Translations under genes and position numbers: made by a program | Notes under the pieces: model-generated | What the model was told of the DNA's origin: nothing | Seen by the model: the letters and a program-made list of their open reading frames with translations, nothing else | Database searches by the model: none | Assembly: GCA_043736395.1 (NCBI GenBank) | Contig: JAYTCQ010000354.1 | Location: 1-64,000 of the forward strand | Source: JAFDVL01 sp043736395 | GTDB lineage: Bacteria; Acidobacteriota; Blastocatellia; RBC074 | DNA length: 64,000 nt | Direction of reading: 5' to 3' | Shown: positions 7,719-15,717 of the stretch, piece by piece | How the letters are laid out: each line of letters starts with the position of its first letter | Position numbering within the stretch: position 1 is the first letter of the stretch

Positions 7719-8699
7719 CTATTTCCCAAACCGATATTGCACCCATTGAGATTGCATGCGCGATGCCTGTCCAGCCGTGAACGTAAACATGCAGGCATCA
7801 TCCGTGTAATCCATAAAATTCGTAATTGGATCGAGGCCTGCGATGGCTGTGCAGGTATCTCTTCCCGTCGGACAACCGAAGGCAGAAGATTTTTCCGCAG
7901 CCGTATCACCCACTAAATCACCACCAGTATCAGCTTGTCTGGCGCATCCGCCCTGGAAGGTATGATAAAGCCCCAGCCAGTGACCCACTTCATGCGTACC
8001 CGTGTCGCCCAAATTGTAGGGAGCAGCAGCCCCACCCGGCAACGACGAATAAAGACACACAACGCCATCTTTGCTGGAGGCGCTGGCATAACTGGACGGG
8101 AAGGTCGCCCAGCCGAGCAATCCTCCGCCAGGATTGCTGGTGTAGAAATTCAGGTCATCCGCTGTTCCCTGGCGAAGTGCAGTTTTCATTTCAGTTTCCG
8201 CCGTAGTGCCGGGGCCAGCCGTAAACCAAGTGTCATTGGCAGAGGTGTCTACCGAAACTAAATTAAATTGAAACCCTTGATTTGAATAAGCTGCATTCAA
8301 CACAGCAATCTGACTACTAATCTGCTGCGTTGTGGGGGCACCTTGCCCAGTGGTGTTCGTAATAACGTGAAAATAAACATTGATGATGGGGGGCACAAAA
8401 GTTCCGCCGCCACCACCTCCACCGCCAGGAGGCTTGGCATTGGCTCCACTTGAACCTTTCTGCGCATCTGGGTCATCTTGACGCGTTCCGCAACGTAGTC
8501 CGGCATCTACAAATGCTTGTTGCGAAGTGTAATGTGTCCCGTCTGGCCCGATGAAGGTTCCATCGGGTTGATGTCCTGGTCGCTGTAGTTGGCCTCGTCC
8601 TTGTACTTGCGCACTAACGCTTTGGAAGTAATACCCGCTGAACGCAAGGATCAAGCCCAAACTTACTACCGCACATGCGAATAGCATTTTTTTGTTCAT
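7719..8699 (-). CDS. secreted pappalysin-like zinc metalloprotease (M43-type)
   Basis: A 326-aa exported metzincin. It has an N-terminal signal/anchor segment (residues 5-25), a Gly-only stretch (92-99), the zinc site HEVGHWLGLYH (H236, H240, H246 with E237 as base) and the Met-turn NFMDYTDDACM (M296). Cysteines around the active site suggest disulfides. Family members cleave extracellular proteins. AGGAG precedes the ATG. It is a close paralogue of the gene at 12265-13233, sharing the GHQPDGTFIGPDGTHY N-terminal module and the catalytic core. Confidence 0.92.
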   Translation of the reverse strand: MNKKMLFACAVVSLGLILAFSGYYFQSVSAQVQGRGQLQRPGHQPDGTFIGPDGTHYTSQQAFVDAGLRCGTRQDDPDAQKGSSGANAKPPGGGGGGGGTFVPPIINVYFHVITNTTGQGAPTTQQISSQIAVLNAAYSNQGFQFNLVSVDTSANDTWFTAGPGTTAETEMKTALRQGTADDLNFYTSNPGGGLLGWATFPSSYASASSKDGVVCLYSSLPGGAAAPYNLGDTGTHEVGHWLGLYHTFQGGCARQADTGGDLVGDTAAEKSSAFGCPTGRDTCTAIAGLDPITNFMDYTDDACMFTFTAGQASRMQSQWVQYRFGK

Positions 8700-8851
8700 T
8701 GCTTTTTCTCCTAAGATCTAATATCTAATTTTCTAGGTTAGGAAATCGTGTGAGTGATTTTCCAGAAATGGTGTTGATTTAATCTAGCATACTCAAAACC
8801 TCATTGCATACCACAACCTACATTTCACAAAAGTTTACGAACTCTTTAATA

Positions 8852-9352
8852 TTACTTTTGCGCGAAACGGCTGGTATGAGAAGCGACCGCCTGCCAGCGC
8901 CCATTGCGCTTCGTAAATATATCCGTCCAGACATAATGACCGCTGGTATCTTTGCCTTTAAAACGGCTCTTTTCCGTGTTCCCTCCGGTCACGATGCCTA
9001 CGTCACCAAAGACGCGCACTTTCAGCGGATCGAGCGTGTAAGAATCAAGCTGAGAGTCTGGTGCCAGATTAGCAACCAGGCTTTCGGCTTTCGTGTAGCT
9101 TTTGCCATCCCACGAAATGCCAACCCAGTCGTCGGCCAGAAGGCCTTCCAGCTTGGTTTTATCCTTGTTTTTATTCGCTTCAATCCAGTCGCGCTCCAGT
9201 TGTGTCAGCGCCTTCTCGATGTCGGCGGAGCTTTCTGCCGGGACTGACGGAGAAGCCGCCACAGTCTTTGTGGCAGTATTATCGCTGGTTGCGCAGGCGA
9301 TGAATGACAGAGCGAAAACAGTCAGGGCGATAGTGCTTAATATGCGTTTCAT
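8852..9352 (-). CDS. DUF4440/SnoaL-like lipoprotein
   Basis: A 166-aa lipoprotein with lipobox SFIAC (Cys about residue 20), a Thr/Ala/Ser linker and an NTF2-fold domain (LERDWIEANKNKD, DDWVGISWDGK, SGHYVWTDIFTKRNGRWQA). Paralogue of 5076-5582. AAAGGAG precedes the ATG. It lies 62 bp downstream of a metallo-beta-lactamase-fold gene in the same direction and may be co-transcribed with it. Function unknown. Confidence 0.8.
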   Translation of the reverse strand: MKRILSTIALTVFALSFIACATSDNTATKTVAASPSVPAESSADIEKALTQLERDWIEANKNKDKTKLEGLLADDWVGISWDGKSYTKAESLVANLAPDSQLDSYTLDPLKVRVFGDVGIVTGGNTEKSRFKGKDTSGHYVWTDIFTKRNGRWQAVASHTSRFAQK

Positions 9353-9414
9353 AATGCAATTCTCCTTTAGGGTGCGGGGCTTGCTTGCGCAGCACGGTTG
9401 TTCAGTTAATGGTT

Positions 9415-10302
9415 TTATTTCGCTTGCGATAATTCGGCGTAGAAACGGTCGAGTTGCTCGCCATTAAAACCAAATTGCCAGCCAAGATCATCTGTCTTGA
9501 GTTGGGAGAGCAACTGCTCTTTGGGAACGCCTTGCTTGACCAAACCCATCGCGCGCGAAATCAGCGTATCCATCTTGGTCTTGAACTCTTCCAGGTCGGC
9601 TCTGTTGATCATGGGGCCGTGGCTTGGCACTGCCACGTCGAAATCCAGTTTTAGAATCTGTGCTAACACCGGGCCCCAATTCACTAGGCTCCCGCCGCCA
9701 GCAAAATCGGGAGCGGGCGTGTTCGGGGTGAACAACTCTCCGACGGCGACGACTTTCAAGTTGGGGAAGTACACCACCGTATCGCCATTGGTATGGGCAT
9801 TGCCAAAATGCTTAAGCTGCGCTTCGACGCCACCTAACCGCATGGTGAAATCCTTAGCATATGTGAAGGTTGGCAATGTGATCTTTCCATCGGAAGGAGG
9901 GTTGGCCGTCAAGTTCTGTTTGACGTTTTCCTGCGCGATGATCTGCACGCCCGCCGTCAGGAATTTCGCATTGTTGCCAGTGTGATCTTCGTGGTGATCA
10001 GTAACAATGATGCCACGCACGGGCAAGTCTGAGATTTTCGAGATTTTTCGCACCTGCGACATCAGCGCGCGGTAATTGTCTGGCGACTTGCCATCTACCA
10101 GAATCAATCCATTCGCGCTGAAACGCAGCAACGTATTGCCACCGCCGCCGGAGATCAGGTACAGCCCTGTCTTGACTAACTGGGCGGTCATCGTCACCTC
10201 GTTGGCGCTTTTCCCCGGCACTTGCGAGTTTTGTGCTGAAGCGGTGGCGACCATCGCCAGCAAAAAAATGACACCCCACTTATAAGTCGGAATTGTTTTC
10301 AT
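9415..10302 (-). CDS. exported metallo-beta-lactamase-fold hydrolase
   Basis: A 295-aa protein with a signal peptide (to about residue 23) and an MBL fold. The zinc motif is VTDHHEDHTGNN (HxHxDH type), with further ligands in HFGNAHTNGDTVVYF and VPSHGPM. It is closest in pattern to secreted subclass-B-like MBL proteins found beside oxidoreductases; beta-lactamase activity is possible but not shown. A weak GAGG lies before the ATG. Paralogue at 18679-19542. Confidence 0.85.
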   Translation of the reverse strand: MKTIPTYKWGVIFLLAMVATASAQNSQVPGKSANEVTMTAQLVKTGLYLISGGGGNTLLRFSANGLILVDGKSPDNYRALMSQVRKISKISDLPVRGIIVTDHHEDHTGNNAKFLTAGVQIIAQENVKQNLTANPPSDGKITLPTFTYAKDFTMRLGGVEAQLKHFGNAHTNGDTVVYFPNLKVVAVGELFTPNTPAPDFAGGGSLVNWGPVLAQILKLDFDVAVPSHGPMINRADLEEFKTKMDTLISRAMGLVKQGVPKEQLLSQLKTDDLGWQFGFNGEQLDRFYAELSQAK

Positions 10303-10346
10303 ATAAGCCTCGGAAGGTAAAAATCAGTATGCAGTTTTGCTTAAGA

Positions 10347-10380
10347 GTAGCTCCGCAGTCTTTGCAGACTGCGGAGCTAC
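10347..10380 (-). terminator. long perfect hairpin downstream of PQQ-repeat gene
   Basis: A 15-bp perfect stem (GTAGCTCCGCAGTCT / AGACTGCGGAGCTAC) with a TTGC loop, 17 bp after the stop at 10397. No clear U-tract follows on the minus strand, so it may protect the mRNA 3' end or be an extragenic palindrome rather than a simple terminator. Confidence 0.55.
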
Positions 10381-10396
10381 AGTGATCTATCGGCTG

Positions 10397-12022
10397 TTAG
10401 TTTCCGTTCAGTGAAAAGGCGTAGAACTTGTTGTTCCCCGTGTAGCCCGGTATGCCCAGATGGGCGTACCCGGCCCCCCAGAACACTGTGCCGTTCACGA
10501 TGGTGGCCCCGGCGTTCACGGATGATCCCCCGATAAAGTTCCAAAGGATATTTCCTGTGGCGGCATTCAACGCAAACATAGTTGGAGTGCTCGCATCGCC
10601 TGCCATGGAGGCTGCATACACGACTCCATTGGCCACGGACATGGGGCCGAGGTCAATTGCGCCGTTGGGGTCTGGTCTGTGCCAGAGAATCACGCCCGTA
10701 GCAGGATCAAGCGCAGCCCAGGAACCCGCATAACCGCCTGCCGGGGAAGGAAGACCATAAAAATTAGCGAGCTGCACATAGATTCGCTTGCCATCCGTTG
10801 CTGATCCCCATTCCATGCCGCCTAAAGAAGACCCCGGTCCAACCTGCGTTTGCCACAGTGTGTCACCGGTCTTTGGATCAAGTGCGAAGTAGATGCCGCT
10901 TTTCTGCCCCGCGCCGAGAATCGTCTTAGGCCCCTTGGAGGTTTGGTATGTGATTAAGTTTGGGGCAGAGGCGAAATCGTAGTCAGGGCCAGAATTGGTT
11001 GGACAATTCGTAAACGGTGGGATAAAACAGGCCACGTTCCAGTCGTCACTGCCGTCTATCACACCAACGGCCGTCTGATTCCACGTTACAAACTTCTTTG
11101 CCCATTTCAGCTTACCGTTCCCCGTATCCAGCGCAATGACCGAATCCACGTAATTGTCGGGAGCATTGCACGAGGCCGCGTTGCCTCCTTGAGCAATACA
11201 GTCCCCATAGTTCGTGCCTGGGATACTCGATTTAGCTTCGGGTTTCGGATGGCTGTAGTTGTTTCCGGTACTGACAAAGATCGTGTTGTTGTTTGCGTCC
11301 ACAACCGGATTGCTGCCCCAGACGCCGCCGCCACTGTATCCTTGGGGAACAGTATAGGTCTGCCATTTAATCTTGCCGGTGGCAGCATTGACAGCAACCA
11401 CACTGCCTCTGGCCTTACAGCACTGGAAGGCCGGATTAAAACCTGCGATGCCTTCTTCCAACGATGCCACACCCGTATATACAGTACCGCCGACCACCGT
11501 CGGGGAAGTTGTAATGAGCGCAAAGGGATCATTCGCTGGCGATTCCAGTTGTGTTTTCCAGACCAATGCTCCTGTCGTTGCATTGATTGCCAGCAACCAG
11601 GCTCCTTCCTGGGTGCCGAGATACAACGTGCCATTCACCACGGCTGGGGTGGTACGGGAGTGCGTGATTCCAGGCAAGCCGTAATCGGAAAGCTGATGCG
11701 ACCAAAGCGCGTGCCCATTAGCAGTATTCAACGCAAACAGATTGCCGCCCCAGTCGGGGAAATAGGCAACACCATTCACGACAGCGGCGCGGGCTGACAC
11801 ATCGCCTCCAGTAGTAAATGTCCACTTCGGTAGCAGTTGACTCACGTTAGCAGTTGAGATGGTCGTTTCCGTCGCATTGGTCGCGGTATTCGACGCATTT
11901 TGCCCAAACATAGGCCAATCGGCAGTCTTTGGTTGAGCGATTGCTGCCCCAAAGCTGCATAACATTAAGAATCCGGCGATGAACCTTATTGAGTGTTCAC
12001 GAGAACGTAGAAGGTTGTTCAT
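10397..12022 (-). CDS. exported PQQ-type beta-propeller dehydrogenase (polyvinyl-alcohol dehydrogenase-like)
   Basis: A 541-aa protein with a signal peptide cleaved near AIAQ (residue 29). Repeated propeller blades of the PQQ type carry the recurring motif (L.A(L/I)NA.TG...W): LFALNTANGHALW, LLAINATTGALVW, VVAVNAATGKIKW, VIALDTGNGKLKW, YFALDPKTGDTLW, WAALDPATGVILW, MFALNAATGNILW. Adjacent cysteines (FQCCKARG) match the vicinal disulfide region of quinoprotein dehydrogenases. No haem c motif is present, so electrons would pass to a separate carrier, possibly the haem protein at 6032. The substrate is unknown. AGGAG precedes the ATG; promoter-like motif copy D lies about 45 bp upstream. Confidence 0.85.
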   Translation of the reverse strand: MNNLLRSREHSIRFIAGFLMLCSFGAAIAQPKTADWPMFGQNASNTATNATETTISTANVSQLLPKWTFTTGGDVSARAAVVNGVAYFPDWGGNLFALNTANGHALWSHQLSDYGLPGITHSRTTPAVVNGTLYLGTQEGAWLLAINATTGALVWKTQLESPANDPFALITTSPTVVGGTVYTGVASLEEGIAGFNPAFQCCKARGSVVAVNAATGKIKWQTYTVPQGYSGGGVWGSNPVVDANNNTIFVSTGNNYSHPKPEAKSSIPGTNYGDCIAQGGNAASCNAPDNYVDSVIALDTGNGKLKWAKKFVTWNQTAVGVIDGSDDWNVACFIPPFTNCPTNSGPDYDFASAPNLITYQTSKGPKTILGAGQKSGIYFALDPKTGDTLWQTQVGPGSSLGGMEWGSATDGKRIYVQLANFYGLPSPAGGYAGSWAALDPATGVILWHRPDPNGAIDLGPMSVANGVVYAASMAGDASTPTMFALNAATGNILWNFIGGSSVNAGATIVNGTVFWGAGYAHLGIPGYTGNNKFYAFSLNGN

Positions 12023-12063
12023 TTTTACTCTCCTGGGTGAAGATTGAACATAATTTCATTGGG

Positions 12064-12109
12064 AAAAGGGGGGAGTTGAGAATGAATAGTTCACATCTGA
12101 AAAATTATT
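12064..12109 (-). promoter_or_regulatory. repeated promoter-like motif, copy D (degenerate)
   Basis: On the minus strand: TGTGAAC, 15-16 bases, then CCCCCCTTTT. The order and spacing match copies A-C but the middle is diverged. It sits 44 bp upstream of the PQQ-repeat gene, a normal promoter distance. Confidence 0.4.
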
Positions 12110-12182
12110 GATTGAGATGAAGTTAACCAACTTACACTAGTGGAATTTAAGGAAGTTGGCAAGATCACGGTTAAATCAAACT

Positions 12183-12244
12183 CAGACCGTTTCAATCGGT
12201 ACCTCAACCCAGACGGTTGACGCGTGACCAATTGAAACAGTCTG
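12183..12244 (-). terminator. long imperfect stem-loop after second metalloprotease
   Basis: Arms at 12183-12200 and 12227-12244 pair over 18 bases with two mismatches that become G-U pairs in one strand. A smaller CAACC/GGTTG stem sits in the loop (12204-12218). It lies 21 bp downstream of the stop at 12265. No U-tract follows, so termination is uncertain. Confidence 0.5.
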
Positions 12245-12264
12245 GTGAAAGATTAATTTTTTAC

Positions 12265-13233
12265 TTATTGCCGGTAAGCTACCCACTGCGCATCCATGCG
12301 ATCTGACTGACCTAGCGTGAGTTTGAACATGCAGGCATCATCCGTGTAATCCATAAAATTCGTGATCGGATCAAGGCCGGCTGACGTGCAGGTATCTCTT
12401 CCGGTCGGACAACCAAACGCAGAAGATTTTTCCGCCGGCGTATCCGCCACTAAATCACCGCCATTCGTGGTACTGGCGGCGCATCCGCCCTGGAAGGTGT
12501 GATAGAGACCCAACCAGTGACCTACTTCATGCGTACCGGTGTCGCCCAAATTGTAGGGAGCAGCAGTCCCACCCGGCAGCGACGAAAAGAGGCAAACAAC
12601 GCCATCATTCTTAGGGTTGCTGACATAGCTCGACGGGAAGGTCGCCCATCCCAGCAGTCCTCCACCAGGGCTATTGGTGTAGAAGTTCAATGCACCTTTT
12701 GTTCCCCTCCGTAGCGCATTTTTCATCTGTGCTTCGGCTGTCGTTCCAGGCCCAGCCGTAAACCAGGAGTTGTTCACAGTCCTATCCGTGCTAGCAAACT
12801 GGAACCGGAACGGCGTATTCGTACCGCCCGTTACGCCGGAATAAGCATCATTCAAAACTTTGAGCTGGTTAGTAATCTGTGCATCCGTGACATTTCCCTG
12901 TCCTATCGTGTTGGTGATGATGTGGAAATAGACAGGGATAATGACACTGCCTGCCGCTAATCTAAGTCCTGAATCTATACCGATGTTTTTATTGCCACCG
13001 TTCCCACCTTTTTCGGCATCGTCATCCCGCACGCCGCAACGAAGCCCGGCATCGACAAAATCTTTTTGCGAAACGTAATGTGTTCCGTCTGGCCCGATAA
13101 AGGTTCCATCCGGTTGATGTCCCGGGTGTTCGCTTCGTCCTTGCGCATTAACGCTTTGAAAGTAATATCCACTGATCGCTAAAACAATGATCAGACTGAT
13201 TGCCGCACAAGCAAATAAAGTTTTCTTTTTCAT
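12265..13233 (-). CDS. secreted pappalysin-like zinc metalloprotease (second paralogue)
   Basis: A 322-aa exported protease with the same build as 7719-8699: signal/anchor (KKKTLFACAAISLIIVLAISG), the GHQPDGTFIGPDGTHY module, zinc site HEVGHWLGLYH and Met-turn NFMDYTDDACM. It lacks the poly-glycine linker of its paralogue. The start is the ATG at 13233, eight bases after AGGAG; an open frame continues upstream to 13323 without a ribosome site. The pair probably arose by duplication, and both remain intact, suggesting distinct substrates or dosage. Confidence 0.92.
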   Translation of the reverse strand: MKKKTLFACAAISLIIVLAISGYYFQSVNAQGRSEHPGHQPDGTFIGPDGTHYVSQKDFVDAGLRCGVRDDDAEKGGNGGNKNIGIDSGLRLAAGSVIIPVYFHIITNTIGQGNVTDAQITNQLKVLNDAYSGVTGGTNTPFRFQFASTDRTVNNSWFTAGPGTTAEAQMKNALRRGTKGALNFYTNSPGGGLLGWATFPSSYVSNPKNDGVVCLFSSLPGGTAAPYNLGDTGTHEVGHWLGLYHTFQGGCAASTTNGGDLVADTPAEKSSAFGCPTGRDTCTSAGLDPITNFMDYTDDACMFKLTLGQSDRMDAQWVAYRQ

Positions 13234-13400
13234 TGGGGTTCTCCTAATTGGTTTTATATAAGGTCGATTTATTTTCACTCGACCAACGTGAAGTTGAGGG
13301 AGGCGGAAACAAGATACTGCCAAGCAACAATTTTATAAATTACGTTGGTTGAAGATCGCTGTTCCCGCCTGACATCAGAGAATTGTTGATATTTTTTAGC

Positions 13401-13868
13401 TTACCGCTTTGAGGCTAAATTGGGTTCTAAAACAATCTCGCGCGCCATTCGTTCCGCCAGGACTTCCCGAATTTCAAGCCGTTCGCGGTATCCTTGCCGT
13501 TGCTTATCATCGTTGCCGATGACGTTTTGCAATAAGGCATCGGTTTTGTCCAAACTTTTCTCATAGGTTGCGAGGTCTTTGTATTCCGTCAAAAGCATTA
13601 AGTTAAAGTCAGTTGCGCCGTGAGCTTCAGTTTGCAAAATCTTGTACGAAATAATTTGCCCATCTTTTTTCAAGGCCTCCTGCTCTCGCTTCCAATCGCC
13701 GGCGATGTAGTTTAGATAAGCCGTTTCCATACCCGGCTTCATGCGAATATATCCGATGCTCCAAACTGTGCCGTTGCGGTAAGGGCGATTGACTTGTGCA
13801 AAGACAACGACGCTCAAAGTCAATACCAGAGCGACCAGCAAACTGACGAGGATGCGATTCTGTTTCAT
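13401..13868 (-). CDS. exported protein of unknown function, dimeric alpha-beta barrel-like
   Basis: A 155-aa protein with a signal peptide (to about residue 25, VVVFAQ). The mature part has a pattern of alternating strands and helices (GTVWSIGYIRMKPGMETAYLN, FNLMLLTEYKDLATYEK) that recalls ABM/NIPSNAP-like ferredoxin-fold domains, but no family is securely recognised. AGGAG precedes the ATG. It diverges from the ECF sigma factor gene with motif copy C between them. Confidence 0.6.
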   Translation of the reverse strand: MKQNRILVSLLVALVLTLSVVVFAQVNRPYRNGTVWSIGYIRMKPGMETAYLNYIAGDWKREQEALKKDGQIISYKILQTEAHGATDFNLMLLTEYKDLATYEKSLDKTDALLQNVIGNDDKQRQGYRERLEIREVLAERMAREIVLEPNLASKR

Positions 13869-14263
13869 AAAAATATCTCCTGTTGTTTAGCAACGGAGTG
13901 CAAGAGCAAATTAGGTTATTTCGGCTGTCGCCGCACTCGTTTCAAGCGGCAGCCACCAACGATTCAACTTCCACTGGTGAGGTCATTTTCAGTCAAGCTG
14001 AGAGCAATAAATTTCTCATTCTCTTTTCTTGCTAATGGGTAAAGCGTCAGCCGCGACCAAAGTCCCTCACCTACCACTCCGAAAATTCACTAATAAATTA
14101 TTGCGCCGATTATTGCTCTCATTTAGTAAGGGGGAATTAGTGCGCAAAAGTGTTCATGACTCAAAAAAAATTTTTGGCTTTCTTCTCTTCTGGCTGAGGT
14201 CGAATCAATGTGCTACTTTTATTGAGGCGTTTGCTGTCTCAAACAAATAATGCCGAAGCGGCT
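13869..14263. promoter_or_regulatory. divergent intergenic region with repeated promoter-like motif, copy C
   Basis: No gene is seen here. Positions 14127-14171 carry the third strong copy of the motif: minus strand ATGAAC, 17 bases, CCCCCTTA. It lies about 93 bp before the sigma factor ATG and about 260 bp before the divergent exported protein. If the sigma factor recognises this motif, this copy would allow autoregulation. Elsewhere the stretch is A/T-rich without clear structure. Confidence 0.5.
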
Positions 14264-14836
14264 ATGGAATCCTCTACAACACCTAATATTACGCAACTGC
14301 TGGTCGCCTGGAAACACGGAGATCAGGACGCATTGGCGCAACTGACGCCGATGGTATACCGCGAACTTCATCGTCTGGCGCACGGCTATCTGGCAGGTGA
14401 ACGGCGCGGACACGTGTTGCAAACAACTGCCTTGGTCAACGAAGCGTTCGTGCGACTGATTGACTGGCAACAGGTCGAATGGCAAAATCGCGCCCATTTT
14501 TTCGGCGTCTCCGCCACCTTGATGCGGCATATTCTGGTGCAATTCGCCCGCGAACAGCAAGCAGCGAAACGTGGCGGACAGGCCATTCAGGTTTCGCTGT
14601 CCGAAGCCTCTGCCATCAGTTCTCCGCATAATCTTGACATGGTCGCGCTGGACGATGCGCTGACGACCCTCGAAAAACTTGATCCCCGTCAGGCGCGTAC
14701 TGTTGAGTTGCGTTTTTTTGGTGGGCTGAGTCTGGAAGAAGCCGCCGAAGTCTTAAATGTTTCCATCAGCACCGTGCGACGCGATTGGCGTATGGCGCAG
14801 GCTTGGTTACATCAGCAATTGAGTGCGACGACATGA
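14264..14836 (+). CDS. ECF-type RNA polymerase sigma factor (Sig-70_X6 group)
   Basis: A 190-aa sigma factor with region 2 (LAHGYLAGERRGHVLQTTALVNEAFVRL) and region 4 (LDPRQARTVELRFFGGLSLEEAAEVLNVSISTVRRDW, a helix-turn-helix). The wording HVLQTTALVNEA and WQNRAHFFGVSATLMR is typical of the TIGR02999 group found in Acidobacteriota and Planctomycetes, usually next to a Ser/Thr kinase and not an anti-sigma factor. The ATG at 14264 gives the usual N-terminus; a frame from 14210 is also open. Repeats of a promoter-like motif in this window are candidate targets. Confidence 0.9.
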   Translation: MESSTTPNITQLLVAWKHGDQDALAQLTPMVYRELHRLAHGYLAGERRGHVLQTTALVNEAFVRLIDWQQVEWQNRAHFFGVSATLMRHILVQFAREQQAAKRGGQAIQVSLSEASAISSPHNLDMVALDDALTTLEKLDPRQARTVELRFFGGLSLEEAAEVLNVSISTVRRDWRMAQAWLHQQLSATT

Positions 14837-14904
14837 TCTTTAAACAGGCTTTATAAATTGGAAGTTTTACCTTTCGTGTTATGATTTTAGTGAGGTTTTA
14901 AATT

Positions 14905-15282
14905 ATGGAAATCAGCATTAAATTACCAAATAATTTGTATCAAAATGTTTCTGCTCTCGCACAGGCGAAGAAAAAAAGTGTTGCCGAGGTAATCAAAAAT
15001 GCTGTCAAAAAAGCAGTCATCGAAAACTCATCCGATTTTGCAGAGCAATCGAAAATGATCGAACAGAGCATCAAATTTTGTTCTGATCAGGAAGTTTTGG
15101 AATTAGCGAATTTGCAGATGTCTGATGATGAGCGGTTGAGCTATTTGTTTGAAAAAAACCGGGAAAGTGTTTTGACAAAAAAAGAACACGCCGAACTAAT
15201 GAAAGCAGTTGAACTAAGCCAGATTAACGATTTACGTAAGGCATTCGGAATGGTTGAAGCCAAAAAACGCGGATTGATTTAA
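14905..15282 (+). CDS. small ribbon-helix-helix-like protein paired with HNH nuclease
   Basis: A 125-aa protein. The first 50 residues (MEISIKLPNNLYQNVSALA..KKKSVAEVIKNAV) look like a ribbon-helix-helix DNA-binding domain. The second half has LSYLFEKNRESVLTKKEHAEL, a helical motif that recurs in the partner of the other HNH gene (60810-61106). Its stop and the next ATG share a base (TAATG), so the two are translated together. An antitoxin-like or repressor role is possible. Base composition is more A/T-rich than its neighbours, suggesting later arrival. Confidence 0.7.
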   Translation: MEISIKLPNNLYQNVSALAQAKKKSVAEVIKNAVKKAVIENSSDFAEQSKMIEQSIKFCSDQEVLELANLQMSDDERLSYLFEKNRESVLTKKEHAELMKAVELSQINDLRKAFGMVEAKKRGLI

Positions 15283-15635
15283 TGAGCAAGCTTAAGCAGG
15301 AATTAGATGCCGAAATCCGCGAAGCATCAAAGAATCATTGTGGATATTGCCTGACACCACAAATCCTGACTTCTTATAAACTTGAAATCGAACATATTTA
15401 TCCAACTTCCAAAGGCGGAACTTCTGAAATAGAAAATCTTTGCCTGGCTTGTCGGAATTGTAATTTGAATAAATCGGCAAAAGTTTTTGGTTTCGATGTG
15501 GTGACCGCGAAGCGAGTAAAATTATTCAATCCCAATCTGAAAAACTGGACAGAACATTTCGGTTGGGACAAAGACAAAACTTCGATTATCGGCAGAACTC
15601 CGTGTGGGCATGCCACAATTTATGCTTTAAAATGA
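15282..15635 (+). CDS. HNH endonuclease
   Basis: A 117-aa HNH protein with the order CGYC, IEHIYPTSKGGTSEIENLCLACRNCN: two CxxC zinc knuckles around the EH catalytic histidine and Asn. It ends with LFNPN..NWTEHFGW and GRTPCGHATI. These stand-alone HNH proteins are abundant in cyanobacteria and Blastocatellia, usually behind a small partner gene; whether they cut foreign DNA, act as toxins or move themselves is unknown. It overlaps its partner by one base. Confidence 0.9.
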   Translation: MSKLKQELDAEIREASKNHCGYCLTPQILTSYKLEIEHIYPTSKGGTSEIENLCLACRNCNLNKSAKVFGFDVVTAKRVKLFNPNLKNWTEHFGWDKDKTSIIGRTPCGHATIYALK

Positions 15636-15717
15636 ACGATGAACTGCAAACAAATGCCCGCAGAGTTTGGAAATTAACAGGTTTATTTCCGCCAAAAAAG
15701 CTGTAAAACGTAACGAT

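Noticed and set aside
10397..12022. Reading of the PQQ-repeat protein as BamB
   Set aside because: It has a cleavable signal without lipobox, a vicinal Cys pair and PVA-dehydrogenase-like wording, and is longer than BamB.
15282..15635. Homing endonuclease of an intron or intein
   Set aside because: The HNH gene is free-standing with its own partner gene; no split host gene or intron structure is seen around it.
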